The position numbers were made by a program, and so were the translations under genes. A stretch of 23,248 nt of DNA from Actinomycetota bacterium (GTDB lineage Bacteria > Actinomycetota > Humimicrobiia > Humimicrobiales > Humimicrobiaceae): the NCBI GenBank assembly GCA_004376325.1, contig SOKC01000074.1, positions 1 to 23,248 on the forward strand, written 5' to 3'. Below are positions 1 through 8,417 of this stretch, piece after piece. The stretch's first letter is position 1; each line of letters begins with the position of its first letter. The notes beneath the pieces are model-generated. The model was given only the letters and a program-made list of their open reading frames with translations, was not told the DNA's origin and searched no databases.

Positions 1-58
1 AACTTATATAAGATTTTCACTTAAAACATAATTATGCTTATGGCAATAAAGCAAGTAT

Positions 59-87
59 TTGGATAGTTATAAAATACTTTATATAAT
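59..87 (+). promoter_or_regulatory. Sigma70-like promoter of the epimerase-like gene
   Basis: TTGGAT at 59-64 and a perfect TATAAT at 82-87 are separated by 17 bp. The predicted transcript starts near 94, leaving a leader of about 20 nt that contains the ribosome binding site. The call rests only on consensus match in an AT-rich region, so chance matches are possible. Confidence 0.5.
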
Positions 88-113
88 TTTAAGATTATAA
101 AAAAAGGATGAAA

Positions 114-998
114 ATGGTTCTACTTATCGGAGCAGCAAGTTTCCTGGGGCCTCCAGTTCTAAAAAAACTACTGGAAAATAATTATTATGTCAATTGTCTG
201 GTAAGAACAGACAGTGATAGATCCAGGCTTTTAGATGCTGCAAGGTCTGCAGGTAAAAAGATTACATTCAGTACAGGAAATTTGCAGAGTGGGGATTCGA
301 TAATTTCAGCCATTAAAAAAGCAAAAAGCGCAGTCTACATGGTTGACCTTAAATATACCCATCTCCTGGAAACCTTCCTCCACACAGTCAAGCGGACAGG
401 ACTTAAAAGAGTTGTTTTTATAAGCTCCACCACTGTTTTAATCCCTCTTGAATGTATGGTTAAGAAGCAAAAAATATATTCTGAAAATCTGATAAAAAAT
501 TCCGGCCTGGACTATACAATCCTCCGGCCCTCTATGATATATGGCTGCCCGGATGATACCAATTTTTCAAAAATGATCCGTTTTATAAAAAGGAAAGGTT
601 TTTTTATAACTTTCGGAAGCGGTAATAATCTAATCCAGCCCATATATATTGAAGATGTAGCCGATTCCATTGTTAATGTCCTGGATAATAAAAAAACTTA
701 CCAAAAAATCTACAACATTGCCGGTAAAGACCCCTTAAAATATAATGAAATGCTGGATATTGTAAGAAACAAATTAAAAAAGAAATTTAAAGTAATAAAA
801 ATCCCCATTAAACTCAGTATACTCTTAATCTCAATATACTCCAAAATCTTTAAAAATCCTTCCCTGACTCCTGGCCAGATAGAGAGGATGGCAATCAATA
901 AATCATATCCATATGATAAAGCCAGAGAAGATTTTAACTTCTCCCCTGTAAGCTTTGAAGATGGTATAGAAAAATTAATAAAGGAGTTAGAAGCCTGA
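114..998 (+). CDS. Atypical NAD(P)-binding sugar epimerase/reductase-like protein (SDR)
   Basis: Soluble Rossmann-fold protein of the extended or atypical short-chain dehydrogenase family (NAD-dependent epimerase/NmrA-like). The N-terminal nucleotide-binding glycine motif GAASFLG lies at residues 6-12. A TILRPSMIYG segment at about 135-144 is typical of nucleotide-sugar epimerases and of the NDUFA9-like atypical SDRs. The usual catalytic Tyr-x3-Lys is not visible: the corresponding stretch reads MVKKQKIYSE (from about residue 115), so catalysis may be lost or altered. The start is placed at the ATG at 114 because AAGGA at 104-108 is 5 nt upstream; the ATG at 108 overlaps that ribosome binding site and would add two residues. 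The gene has its own promoter and converges on the glycan genes, which suggests but does not prove a role in sugar-nucleotide metabolism. Substrate unknown. Confidence 0.8.
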   Translation: MVLLIGAASFLGPPVLKKLLENNYYVNCLVRTDSDRSRLLDAARSAGKKITFSTGNLQSGDSIISAIKKAKSAVYMVDLKYTHLLETFLHTVKRTGLKRVVFISSTTVLIPLECMVKKQKIYSENLIKNSGLDYTILRPSMIYGCPDDTNFSKMIRFIKRKGFFITFGSGNNLIQPIYIEDVADSIVNVLDNKKTYQKIYNIAGKDPLKYNEMLDIVRNKLKKKFKVIKIPIKLSILLISIYSKIFKNPSLTPGQIERMAINKSYPYDKAREDFNFSPVSFEDGIEKLIKELEA

Positions 999-1070
999 GA
1001 TTAAAGATATAAACAATCAGACAACTGCTGCTTTTAAAAAATTTAAATGAATCACCAAAAAATATCTGGA

Positions 1071-1643
1071 TCAGTTTGCGCCCTTACCGGTAAGTGCTGC
1101 TTTTACTGTAACTAAAAAAATCTTTATATCCAATAGTATTGAAGCATCCTTAATATATAACTGGTCATACATAACTTTATCCGGAATTGAAAGCTGGTCC
1201 CTTCCACTAATTTGAGCAAGCCCGGTTACCCCTGGCCGGACTTTATCCACACTCTTTTCTTTCCGCAGTCTTATCAGCAGTTCCTGATTATACAATGCAG
1301 GCCTGGGACCTACAAAACTCATATCACCTTTCAATATATTTATAAGCTGGGGAATTTCATCTATACTTAATCTCCTGAGTATCGTTCCAATTCTGGTGTT
1401 TAAACTACTCTGATTTTTCAGTCTGTCAGTCGGAATATCGGCAGTGCCTTTCTTCATGGTCCTGAATTTATATATGGTAAAATACCGGCTATTTATACCA
1501 ATCCTTTTCTGCTTGAATATTACACCCCCCGGGGAATCAATTTTTATCAGTGTTGGTATAATAATCCAGAACGGAATGAATAATATTATTGAAATAATTG
1601 AGAATAATATATCAAAAATTCTTTTTGTAACTCTATAAACCAT
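1071..1643 (-). CDS. Polyprenyl-phosphate phosphoglycosyl transferase, PglC-like (bacterial sugar transferase)
   Basis: Small monotopic phosphoglycosyl transferase of 190 residues. It would transfer a sugar-1-phosphate from a UDP-sugar to undecaprenyl phosphate at the cytoplasmic membrane face, starting a lipid-linked glycan. One hydrophobic segment lies at about residues 10-32 and contains Pro24, the residue that breaks the re-entrant helix in PglC. The basic KFRTMK motif (59-64), the catalytic Asp95-Glu96 pair in SIDEIPQL, and GDMSFVGPRP (107-116) are all present. The length matches minimal PglC-type enzymes rather than WbaP, which has extra membrane helices. The stop codon of the dehydratase lies 21 bp upstream, so the two genes are probably co-transcribed and the dehydratase may supply its substrate. 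No clear Shine-Dalgarno sequence precedes the ATG. The sugar specificity cannot be read from the sequence. Confidence 0.9.
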   Translation of the reverse strand: MVYRVTKRIFDILFSIISIILFIPFWIIIPTLIKIDSPGGVIFKQKRIGINSRYFTIYKFRTMKKGTADIPTDRLKNQSSLNTRIGTILRRLSIDEIPQLINILKGDMSFVGPRPALYNQELLIRLRKEKSVDKVRPGVTGLAQISGRDQLSIPDKVMYDQLYIKDASILLDIKIFLVTVKAALTGKGAN

Positions 1644-1664
1644 AAACTAAAAACCCGCCAGTCT

Positions 1665-3542
1665 CTATCCCTGTAGCTTGGAGGACCACATCTTCTTCTC
1701 ATTAAAATTAGGAACAATCTTTTTTAAATCTTTAAATAGGTTTTTATAGTCATAAAGCTGTATCTCTTTTTCAATATTGAACAATAAGTTTTGTATCTCT
1801 TCCCTGTTTTCCTTACTTTTATTCCTGGTTACAAATATTGAAGGAAAATCTGTGGGTATGAGCTTCTCATCACTATTTATCAGTTCTTCGGCAAATTTCT
1901 CTCCCTGTCTTACCCCGGAATAAGTAATTTTAATATCCTTTTCAGGCTCTAATCCATACAACTTTATCATATTTTTGGCCAGCTCTAAAATACTTATCGG
2001 CTTTCCCATATCAAGAACATAGATCTCGCCGCCTCTGCTCATTACACATGCCTGTATTACCAGCTGCGAGGCTTCGGTAACGGTCATAAAGAACCTGGTC
2101 ATTTTAGGATGGGTAACAACCACCGGTCCCCCGCTTTCTATCTGGTTCTGGAATATGGGCACCACACTGCCCTGGCTCCCAAGCACATTTCCAAATCTTA
2201 CAATTATAAAGACCGTATCCCTGACTTTTGAAAGTGTCTGCAGATATTTTTCTGAAAGCAATTTTGATATACCCATTATATTGCCGGGGTTAACCGCTTT
2301 ATCCGTAGAGAGCATTACGAACTTTTTAACTCCGCTGGAGATAGACAATTTTGCCAGTGCTTTTGTGCCCAGAAAGTTATTCTGCAATGCAGCTTCCGGG
2401 TTTAATTGCATAAGCGGAACATGTTTATAAGCCGCAGCATGAAATACAACCTCGGGTTTATACTTTTTAAACACACCGCTGATGGTGGTATTATCTCTTA
2501 TATCAGTAACAATGGGTATAGCATTGGGATAATCAAGTTTTGTAGAAAGTTCCTGTTCTATTAAGAATACATTATTCTCCGAATGATCAACAAGAATCAG
2601 ATTTGATGGTTTAAACCTTATTACCTGCCTGCAGAGTTCAGAGCCAATAGATCCTCCCGCGCCTGTTATAAGGATTGATTTGCCTTCAAGCTGATCTAAA
2701 AGTTGACTGTAGTTAAGATTTACAGGCTTTCTGCCTAAAATGTCTTCTATCCGTATATCCCTTATCTGATGTAGGTGCGCTTTTCCATCTATTATCTCAT
2801 ACAAGCTGGGAAGGGTTTTACAAAATATCCCTTCTTCTTTTGCCTTAAAAGTGATATTCTTCCTAACCTCGCCGCTGGCTGAGGGTATTGCGATTATTAT
2901 TTCATCAATAGCCAGCTTTTTAATAAATTTCTTAACTTCATCAGTTTTTCCAAAAACTTTTAGCCCATGAATTTGATGTCCGATTTTCGCCTTATCGTCA
3001 TCTAAAAACCCTACAGGAACATATTCGCTGTCCTTCTGCCTTATCATCTCTCTTACTGTCATCTCACCTGCATCACCGGCGCCAACAATCAAGGTTCTCT
3101 TCCTGCGGGTATAAATGCTTCCAAATTTCATCTCATTAAACATTCTGACTGAGAATCTTGAACCCACAATCAAAATTAAAGTAAGGAGAAAATCTATTAT
3201 AAGTATGCTCTTTGGAAAATATGGTGCTTCAATTATATAAAAGATAAACACCATAAATGCAGAACTTAAAGCCAGTGACTCCACAATGGTAAGAAAATCC
3301 CTTAAGCTGGCATATTTCCAGATTTTTCTATAGATACCAAATAGAATGAAACTTAAAAGCTTAACTGCGATTATTATTAAAGTGTACCATATAAAGTAAG
3401 TAGTATACTGTAGAGGAAGACCCTCCAATCCTCTTATTTCTAGCTGTCCTCTTAAATAAAAAGATATAGTAAAAGATGAAAAAAATATAATTACATCAAA
3501 TAATGCTTGAATTATATTACTTTTAATTTTTAGTAAATTCAT
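1665..3542 (-). CDS. Membrane nucleotide-sugar 4,6-dehydratase (PglF/CapD/WbpM family)
   Basis: Large two-domain UDP-sugar dehydratase/epimerase of 625 residues, the usual size for PglF/WbpM/CapD. Four membrane helices (about 14-30, 50-70, 87-104, 112-128) are followed by a CoA-binding-like Rossmann domain with GAGDAGE at 154-160. The SDR catalytic domain follows, with GAGGSIG at 294-300. The active-site region STDKAVNPGNIMGISK (412-427) has Met423 and Lys427 where short enzymes have Tyr-x3-Lys, as in the membrane-bound 4,6-dehydratases. These convert UDP-GlcNAc to the 4-keto-6-deoxy sugar, the first step toward bacillosamine-type and related sugars. The gene lies 31 bp downstream of the LCP gene and 21 bp upstream of the phosphoglycosyl transferase, in one apparent operon. 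No aminotransferase or acetyltransferase for bacillosamine is in the window, so the final sugar is unknown. Confidence 0.92.
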   Translation of the reverse strand: MNLLKIKSNIIQALFDVIIFFSSFTISFYLRGQLEIRGLEGLPLQYTTYFIWYTLIIIAVKLLSFILFGIYRKIWKYASLRDFLTIVESLALSSAFMVFIFYIIEAPYFPKSILIIDFLLTLILIVGSRFSVRMFNEMKFGSIYTRRKRTLIVGAGDAGEMTVREMIRQKDSEYVPVGFLDDDKAKIGHQIHGLKVFGKTDEVKKFIKKLAIDEIIIAIPSASGEVRKNITFKAKEEGIFCKTLPSLYEIIDGKAHLHQIRDIRIEDILGRKPVNLNYSQLLDQLEGKSILITGAGGSIGSELCRQVIRFKPSNLILVDHSENNVFLIEQELSTKLDYPNAIPIVTDIRDNTTISGVFKKYKPEVVFHAAAYKHVPLMQLNPEAALQNNFLGTKALAKLSISSGVKKFVMLSTDKAVNPGNIMGISKLLSEKYLQTLSKVRDTVFIIVRFGNVLGSQGSVVPIFQNQIESGGPVVVTHPKMTRFFMTVTEASQLVIQACVMSRGGEIYVLDMGKPISILELAKNMIKLYGLEPEKDIKITYSGVRQGEKFAEELINSDEKLIPTDFPSIFVTRNKSKENREEIQNLLFNIEKEIQLYDYKNLFKDLKKIVPNFNEKKMWSSKLQG

Positions 3543-3573
3543 TTCAATATTTCAATTTTTTACGAGCTATAAT

Positions 3574-5595
3574 TTACTCCAGATTCTCTAAATAATCTTT
3601 ACCAACTATTATAGCTACATCTGCATCTTTGCCATATATTTCTTTAAAAATACTTGATGGCAGTTCTTCCATCTCATAACTCGAAAAGATTATCGCCAGT
3701 TGGTCCGCTTTTTCTTTATTTTCTTTACTATAGTATATTACAGTTTTTTCATAATTATAACTATCCGCATTAGAAAGGCCCAGTATCTTAAATCCGTAAA
3801 CTTTTAAATAATCTTTAAACTTTACCGCAGATCCGCTTATGCCATTACCATTAGAAATTATAATATAGGTTCGCCCGGTTATACTTTTATCTATAACCCG
3901 GCCAACATCTACATCTACCCCAAGTGGCATAACTCCAGCAGTTGAAAACCAGGTAACTTTCTCATGCACCAGGTCATATTGAAGTATATATCTTCCAGGA
4001 TTCTCCGGAGCAAAGATATATATGTCTTTTTGAAATTCATCTCCTGATCCTATTTCACCTGGAATAGGCAATCTTCTGCCATCATCCCAGATTACAACTT
4101 CCATAGTATCGCGGTTCAGCCAGTGATATCCAAATCTTATTTCCATTTCAGAATCACTTTTCCAGGTTATGATACCCGTATTTTTAAACCATATGGTCAC
4201 CGGGAATTTTTCTCCAGGATCTACGTTTTTGGGAGTAGTTCCAAAATCGTCGTATTTTGCAGAATAAGCTATATCTACTACAATATATTTTTCAAGAGGG
4301 ATAACTCCCTTAGTTGAAAACCAGGTCACTCCTTCCTGAACCAGATCAATTTGTAAGACGTATTGGCCTGGAGCAGAAGGCGCTTTAACATTTATATTAA
4401 ATACTGCTTCTTCTCCTGGCTTAACTTCTTTTTGGGGAAGAAAACTTCTTTCTCCTTCAAAAACAACCATTTCTTTACTTTCAAAATCAATCCAATGATA
4501 ACCAAGAAACACTGGATTTTCACTATCACGTTCCCAGGTAATAGCTCCGGTATTTTTTATTTTAATCTTAAATACATGCCCAACATTTGATGCCATTGCG
4601 TCAGGTGAGACACCAATATCAGTATATACTGCATTGTACAGGCTGGCTGGTTCGCCATTGATTATACGTTTCCACATAGCTCTTGCTTCTTCAATATCCG
4701 GAATCTGAACACTAATAGTTCTATTTTCTATCCAATCCGAACGAGAAGGAATAATAGCAGTCTCAAAATTCTCGGAATTAAGGGATAAAGCTGCCTTTGA
4801 ATATTTAAGGATAGTTAAAATATCCAGGTCCGTTCTTGTATTTTCCACTAAAATATTAAAATAATATGGAACATTGGATAAGTATCTTACATTTAATTTC
4901 TGTATCAGGAGTTCCCTGGACAACTGCTGCTGACGCTGAATTCTGCCAATATCCCCAAGCTCTGTAGCTCTGCTTCTGGTATATGATAATGCCTGTTCCC
5001 CTGTGAAGTGATGGTTGCCAGGTGAGAAATTAGCACCACTCCTGGGATCAACAAGAGGCCTGTCAATGGTAATATCTACCCCTCCCAGAGCATCTATCAA
5101 CCGTACAAACCCTTCAAAATCCAGAGTCACATAATGATTTATTTCCGCATCCAGAAAAGAACTGACTGTCTTTATCATAAGCTCTTCCCCGCCGTAGGCA
5201 TAAGCATGATTTATTTTATCCTCCCCATACCCCGGTATTTCCACCAGAGTATCCCTGGGAATGGAAAGAAGGACTCCGCTTCCTTCTTCAGGATTTAAAT
5301 AAAGAAGCATTATGGTATCAGCCCTGCCGGAATCATTTTCGACATCCCTGCTGTCCCGGCCCATTAAAAGGATAGTAACCGGTTCCTGGGGAGATTCTAT
5401 GGGAGCGAGTATGTTCTCTACTTCTGAAGTAGTAATCGAATTTATAGTCCTGTTTACCGAATTAATATAAAGAAAGAAGCCGCCAGTGCCCATGCCTCCG
5501 GCAACAATTATTGAGGCTAAAACTATTATTATTACCCTTATATATAAAGGTAATTTTTTAAATCCTCTTTTATTCTTATTTTTTAAAAGTCTCAT
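3574..5595 (-). CDS. LytR-CpsA-Psr (LCP) wall-polymer ligase with two Ig-like repeats and a LytR_C domain
   Basis: Membrane-anchored LCP phosphotransferase, the family that moves undecaprenyl-linked polymers onto peptidoglycan. The basic N-terminus is followed by one membrane helix (about 19-44). The extracellular LCP domain (about 72-230) shows GRADT (90-94) with Arg91 and Asp93, SIPRDT (111-116) and DKINHAYAYGG (126-136), all family hallmarks. Two homologous domains follow at about 321-441 and 446-564. The pairs KNTGAITW/KNTGIITW, GYHW/GYHW and VTWFSTKGV/VTWFSTAGV are each exactly 124 residues apart, so this is a tandem duplication of an NBR1/fibronectin-like beta-sandwich. The C-terminus (about 575-665, NGNGISGSA onward) resembles a LytR_C domain. 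At 673 residues it is about twice the size of a plain LCP protein. It lies 88 bp downstream of murA in the same direction. The Ig-like insert between LCP and LytR_C is unusual. Confidence 0.9.
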   Translation of the reverse strand: MRLLKNKNKRGFKKLPLYIRVIIIVLASIIVAGGMGTGGFFLYINSVNRTINSITTSEVENILAPIESPQEPVTILLMGRDSRDVENDSGRADTIMLLYLNPEEGSGVLLSIPRDTLVEIPGYGEDKINHAYAYGGEELMIKTVSSFLDAEINHYVTLDFEGFVRLIDALGGVDITIDRPLVDPRSGANFSPGNHHFTGEQALSYTRSRATELGDIGRIQRQQQLSRELLIQKLNVRYLSNVPYYFNILVENTRTDLDILTILKYSKAALSLNSENFETAIIPSRSDWIENRTISVQIPDIEEARAMWKRIINGEPASLYNAVYTDIGVSPDAMASNVGHVFKIKIKNTGAITWERDSENPVFLGYHWIDFESKEMVVFEGERSFLPQKEVKPGEEAVFNINVKAPSAPGQYVLQIDLVQEGVTWFSTKGVIPLEKYIVVDIAYSAKYDDFGTTPKNVDPGEKFPVTIWFKNTGIITWKSDSEMEIRFGYHWLNRDTMEVVIWDDGRRLPIPGEIGSGDEFQKDIYIFAPENPGRYILQYDLVHEKVTWFSTAGVMPLGVDVDVGRVIDKSITGRTYIIISNGNGISGSAVKFKDYLKVYGFKILGLSNADSYNYEKTVIYYSKENKEKADQLAIIFSSYEMEELPSSIFKEIYGKDADVAIIVGKDYLENLE

Positions 5596-5683
5596 TTTCC
5601 GCTTTACTTTTATTCTTTTTCATCCATATAACTTTCAACATTAAATTTTTAATAAATCAGTATTTAAAATTCCTGACCTTATA

Positions 5684-6964
5684 CTAACTGACCTTTCTGA
5701 TATCCGCACCCAGGTTCCTTAACTTCTTTACAAAATCCTCATAGCCCCTCTCGATATGGTATATGTCGCTTACTTCAGTAGACCCTTCCGCCGCAAGTCC
5801 TGCAAGGACCATAGCCGCCCCCGCGCGAAGGTCAAATGACCGCACAGGAGCTCCTGATAATTTTTCAACCCCCTTGATTACAGCATGATGCCCGTCAATT
5901 TTTACATTCGCTCCCATTCTGTTCAGTTCGTCCACGTACATAAACCTGTTTTCAAATACATTTTCAGTTACTATTGATACACCGGGAACAACCGAAAGAA
6001 GAACTGTTATTATGGGCTGTAAATCAGTGGGAAAGCCAGGGTATGGAAGAGTGCTTATATTAATGGGCCTGTATGATTCTCGGGGCGCATCTACCCTTAT
6101 ATTGTTTTCATCAACAATAGAAATATTTACACCAATTTCTTTTAACTTAAAATAAAATATTTCAAGATTTTTCCATCTCGCATTTTCAATTTCTACTCTA
6201 TCACCATATAAACCTGCCGCAGTAATAAAAGTACCTGCTTCAATACTGTCAGGCATGACTTCATAATCTGTGCCCTTAAGACTCTTAACTCCATTTATAA
6301 TGATGCTGTCCGTGCCTGCTCCCTGTATGTCTGCGCCCATTGAGTTTAAAAAACAAGCCAGGTCAACTATTTCCGGTTCCCGTGCTGCATTACTGATAAC
6401 TGTCTGGCCATTAGCAAGACACCCCGCCATCATTATATTTTCAGTAGCCCCTCTGGAAGGAAAATCCAGATTTATCATTGCACCGAAAAGCTTAGCTCCG
6501 GCTTCATAACCATCAACCTGGCAATTAATATATCCATGTTCTATAGAATATTTTGCTCCCATATCTTCAAGTCCTTTCAGGTGAAGATCAATTTGTCTGG
6601 AGCCAATATTGCAACCACCCGGAATGGCAGCCTTAACTTTACCATACTTGCTCAGGAGCGGCCCTGTTACCAGTATCGAAGCCCTCATCTTTCTCACAAG
6701 TTCATAAGGCGCTTCATAGCTGCTGATACTCCCTGGATCAATTTCAACCACTTTATTTTCCACATCCACATCTACCCTGGCGCCAAGGGTCCTGAGCACT
6801 TCTATCATAATATTGACGTCTTCAATATTTGGTACATTGCTTAAGGTAGTTTTACTGTCGGCCAGTATTGATGCCGCTATCAATTTTAGTGCAGAATTCT
6901 TGGCCCCGCTTATCCTAACTTTTCCAGACAGAGTTTTTCCGCCATTTATAATAAACTTTTCCAT
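5684..6964 (-). CDS. murA: UDP-N-acetylglucosamine 1-carboxyvinyltransferase MurA
   Basis: Cytoplasmic enzyme for the first committed step of peptidoglycan synthesis: transfer of enolpyruvate from PEP to UDP-GlcNAc. The 426 residues match the family length. Visible signatures are SGAKNSAL with Lys22, RKMRAS (91-96), and IPGGCNIGSRQIDLHLKGLE with the catalytic loop Cys118. That Cys is the residue alkylated by fosfomycin, so the enzyme is of the fosfomycin-sensitive type rather than the Asp variant. The C-terminal RAGAAMVLAGL and YEDFVKKLRNLGA motifs are intact. No Shine-Dalgarno sequence lies close to the ATG. The 147-bp upstream gap holds a promoter (7084-7111). The LCP, dehydratase and transferase genes follow in the same direction. 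Confidence 0.97.
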   Translation of the reverse strand: MEKFIINGGKTLSGKVRISGAKNSALKLIAASILADSKTTLSNVPNIEDVNIMIEVLRTLGARVDVDVENKVVEIDPGSISSYEAPYELVRKMRASILVTGPLLSKYGKVKAAIPGGCNIGSRQIDLHLKGLEDMGAKYSIEHGYINCQVDGYEAGAKLFGAMINLDFPSRGATENIMMAGCLANGQTVISNAAREPEIVDLACFLNSMGADIQGAGTDSIIINGVKSLKGTDYEVMPDSIEAGTFITAAGLYGDRVEIENARWKNLEIFYFKLKEIGVNISIVDENNIRVDAPRESYRPINISTLPYPGFPTDLQPIITVLLSVVPGVSIVTENVFENRFMYVDELNRMGANVKIDGHHAVIKGVEKLSGAPVRSFDLRAGAAMVLAGLAAEGSTEVSDIYHIERGYEDFVKKLRNLGADIRKVS

Positions 6965-7083
6965 AAATATAAAAAAAGTAATTTTCCTGATAAAAAAGTA
7001 AAAGCTATTATAACAAATTAAGGTGAATTAAAAAATAAGAGCTGCTTTTATTGTTTCAGAAAGATCTTAAAAAATTCGTAGCA

Positions 7084-7111
7084 ATTATACTCTTAAAAAA
7101 TTTTTTTTCAA
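7084..7111 (-). promoter_or_regulatory. Sigma70-like promoter of murA and the downstream glycan genes
   Basis: On the - strand, TTGAAA (7106-7111) and TATAAT (7084-7089) are 16 bp apart. Transcription would start near 7077, giving a leader of about 110 nt before murA. The -35 box abuts the deaminase stop codon. A second perfect TATAAT at 7007-7012 lacks a convincing -35. A weak AT-rich hairpin (7034-7052) lies inside the leader. Confidence 0.5.
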
Positions 7112-7567
7112 TTAAAAATCAAGTCTTATTAACTCAACTCCTGCTTCGTCAAGCAGATCTACGGCAAGAGGGTCGGGGTAATCCTCAAAATAATATATTT
7201 TTTTAATTCCGCAGTTTATTATCATTTTGGCGCAGAGAGCACAGGGCTGGGTTGTGGAGTAAATAACCGAGTCTCTTATTTGCACTCCATGATATGCAGA
7301 CTGGAGGATTGCATTCTGTTCAGCGTGCAGGCCACGGCAAATTTCATGTCTTTCACCCGCTGGCACTCCCAGTTCTTCTCTCAGGCATGTTCCTATCTCA
7401 AGACAATTCCTCACCCTCATCGGCGCGCCATTATAGCCGGTGGTAAGAATCCTCTTATCCTTTACAATTATAGCGCCAACTTTTCTTCTAAGGCATGTAG
7501 ATCTTGTTGCTACTTGCCTTGTAATTGATGCAAAATATTCATCCCAGGTCGGCCGCGTAATTACCAT
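7112..7567 (-). CDS. dCMP deaminase, ComEB-like cytidine/deoxycytidylate deaminase
   Basis: Zinc-dependent deaminase of 151 residues that would convert dCMP to dUMP for dTMP synthesis. The catalytic zinc site is complete: His81 and Glu83 in HAEQNAI, and Cys109 and Cys112 in PCALCAKMI. Additional Cys/His residues (Cys55, Cys61, His74, Cys77) match the second, structural zinc site of the phage T4/ComEB-type dCMP deaminases. The N-terminal TRPTWDEYF is typical of the family. The upstream promoter is at 7644-7672 and no strong Shine-Dalgarno sequence is seen. It is divergent from sua5 and lies upstream of murA. comEB-type genes often lie near sua5-rpiB-glyA in Gram-positive genomes, which fits this location. 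Confidence 0.94.
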   Translation of the reverse strand: MVITRPTWDEYFASITRQVATRSTCLRRKVGAIIVKDKRILTTGYNGAPMRVRNCLEIGTCLREELGVPAGERHEICRGLHAEQNAILQSAYHGVQIRDSVIYSTTQPCALCAKMIINCGIKKIYYFEDYPDPLAVDLLDEAGVELIRLDF

Positions 7568-7643
7568 TTTTTCAATATATGCTTTTTTTATTTATAAAAG
7601 TCCGTTACTGCTGCAAATTTACGCTCACATACTCCTTTAAAAT

Positions 7644-7672
7644 ATACTAAGGTTTATTTATAAAAATGCCAA
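7644..7672 (-). promoter_or_regulatory. Sigma70-like promoter of the dCMP deaminase gene
   Basis: On the - strand, TTGGCA (7667-7672) and TAGTAT (7644-7649) are 17 bp apart. The predicted start near 7637 gives a leader of about 70 nt. The leader opens with AAAGGAG and an eight-codon GTG reading frame that I do not claim is translated. Immediately upstream is a 15-nt inverted repeat (7674-7688, TACTTTT-A-AAAAGTA). Confidence 0.45.
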
Positions 7673-7754
7673 GTACTTTTAAAAAGTAAAACTTGTACTG
7701 TTTTTTTTATAAAAAAAATATTATATACTAATTTTAATAAGTTTTTATTTCTTT

Positions 7755-8417
7755 ATGAATACAGTAAAAATTAATAATCCGGATAAAATTAACAAAAACA
7801 TTATCAAAAAAATTGCTGAACTTATCTCAGAAGGTAAGACAGTAATTCTACCTACCAGCACCATTTACGGATTAAGCTGTAAATATAATGACAGAAATGC
7901 AATTGAAAAAATATATAAAATAAAAAAAAGAAGTAAAAATTTGCCTTTCATAATACTTATTTCCAGTCATGATGATTTAAAAAGCCTGGTTTCAGATATA
8001 AACCCGGTTGCAAAAAAAATAATAAAAAATTTCTGGGATATTAAAAATCCAAAGCCTCTTACTTTAATTTTTAATAAGAAAAGCTCTCTGGAAAATTTTA
8101 TCACCAGCGGCAGTCCTAATATTGCTATCAGACTGGCAGATCCCGGATTCTTAAGAAATATGATAAATATCTGCGGCCCTATTGTGTCTACCAGCGCCAC
8201 TATTTCCGGAACAAAGAGCTATCCTAAAAAAATAGAGGACATCCCTGCCACAATCAGGAAACAAGTGGATCTAATAGTAGAGTGCCCTTCTTCTCTGACT
8301 GGAGTTGCATCAACTATTGTTGACGTGTCAGGCAAAACTCCTGTTTTGGTAAGAGAGGGGAAAGTCAAATTTAGAGATGTATTAAAATTCAAAGGCAGTA
8401 AAGGAAATATAATATAA
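7755..8417 (+). CDS. Threonylcarbamoyl-AMP synthase (Sua5/YrdC/TsaC family)
   Basis: Makes threonylcarbamoyl-AMP from threonine, bicarbonate and ATP, the first step of t6A modification of tRNAs that decode ANN codons. Its 220 residues form a YrdC domain: PTSTIYGL (33-40), KKRSKNLPFIIL for nucleotide/threonine binding, PKPLTLIF, and VSTSATISG near residue 145. It lacks the extra C-terminal domain of long Sua5 proteins, although there is a short tail after the REGKVKF segment. No Shine-Dalgarno sequence precedes the ATG; the upstream 30 nt are almost only A and T. rpiB follows after 184 bp. The product is Lys/Asn/Ile-rich, in keeping with the low GC. Confidence 0.93.
   Translation: MNTVKINNPDKINKNIIKKIAELISEGKTVILPTSTIYGLSCKYNDRNAIEKIYKIKKRSKNLPFIILISSHDDLKSLVSDINPVAKKIIKNFWDIKNPKPLTLIFNKKSSLENFITSGSPNIAIRLADPGFLRNMINICGPIVSTSATISGTKSYPKKIEDIPATIRKQVDLIVECPSSLTGVASTIVDVSGKTPVLVREGKVKFRDVLKFKGSKGNII

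Noticed and set aside
7034..7052. AATAAGAG-CTG-CTTTTATT hairpin as an intrinsic terminator of the dCMP deaminase gene
   Set aside because: The stem is AT-rich with one mismatch and would be unstable. I mention it only as a possible weak attenuator.
6965..7075. Riboswitch in the murA leader
   Set aside because: No conserved aptamer pattern recognised; the leader is nearly all A/T.
7631..7640. AAAGGAG in the deaminase leader as the ribosome binding site of a leader peptide gene
   Set aside because: The following GTG frame has only a few codons and the spacing is short. There is no independent support.
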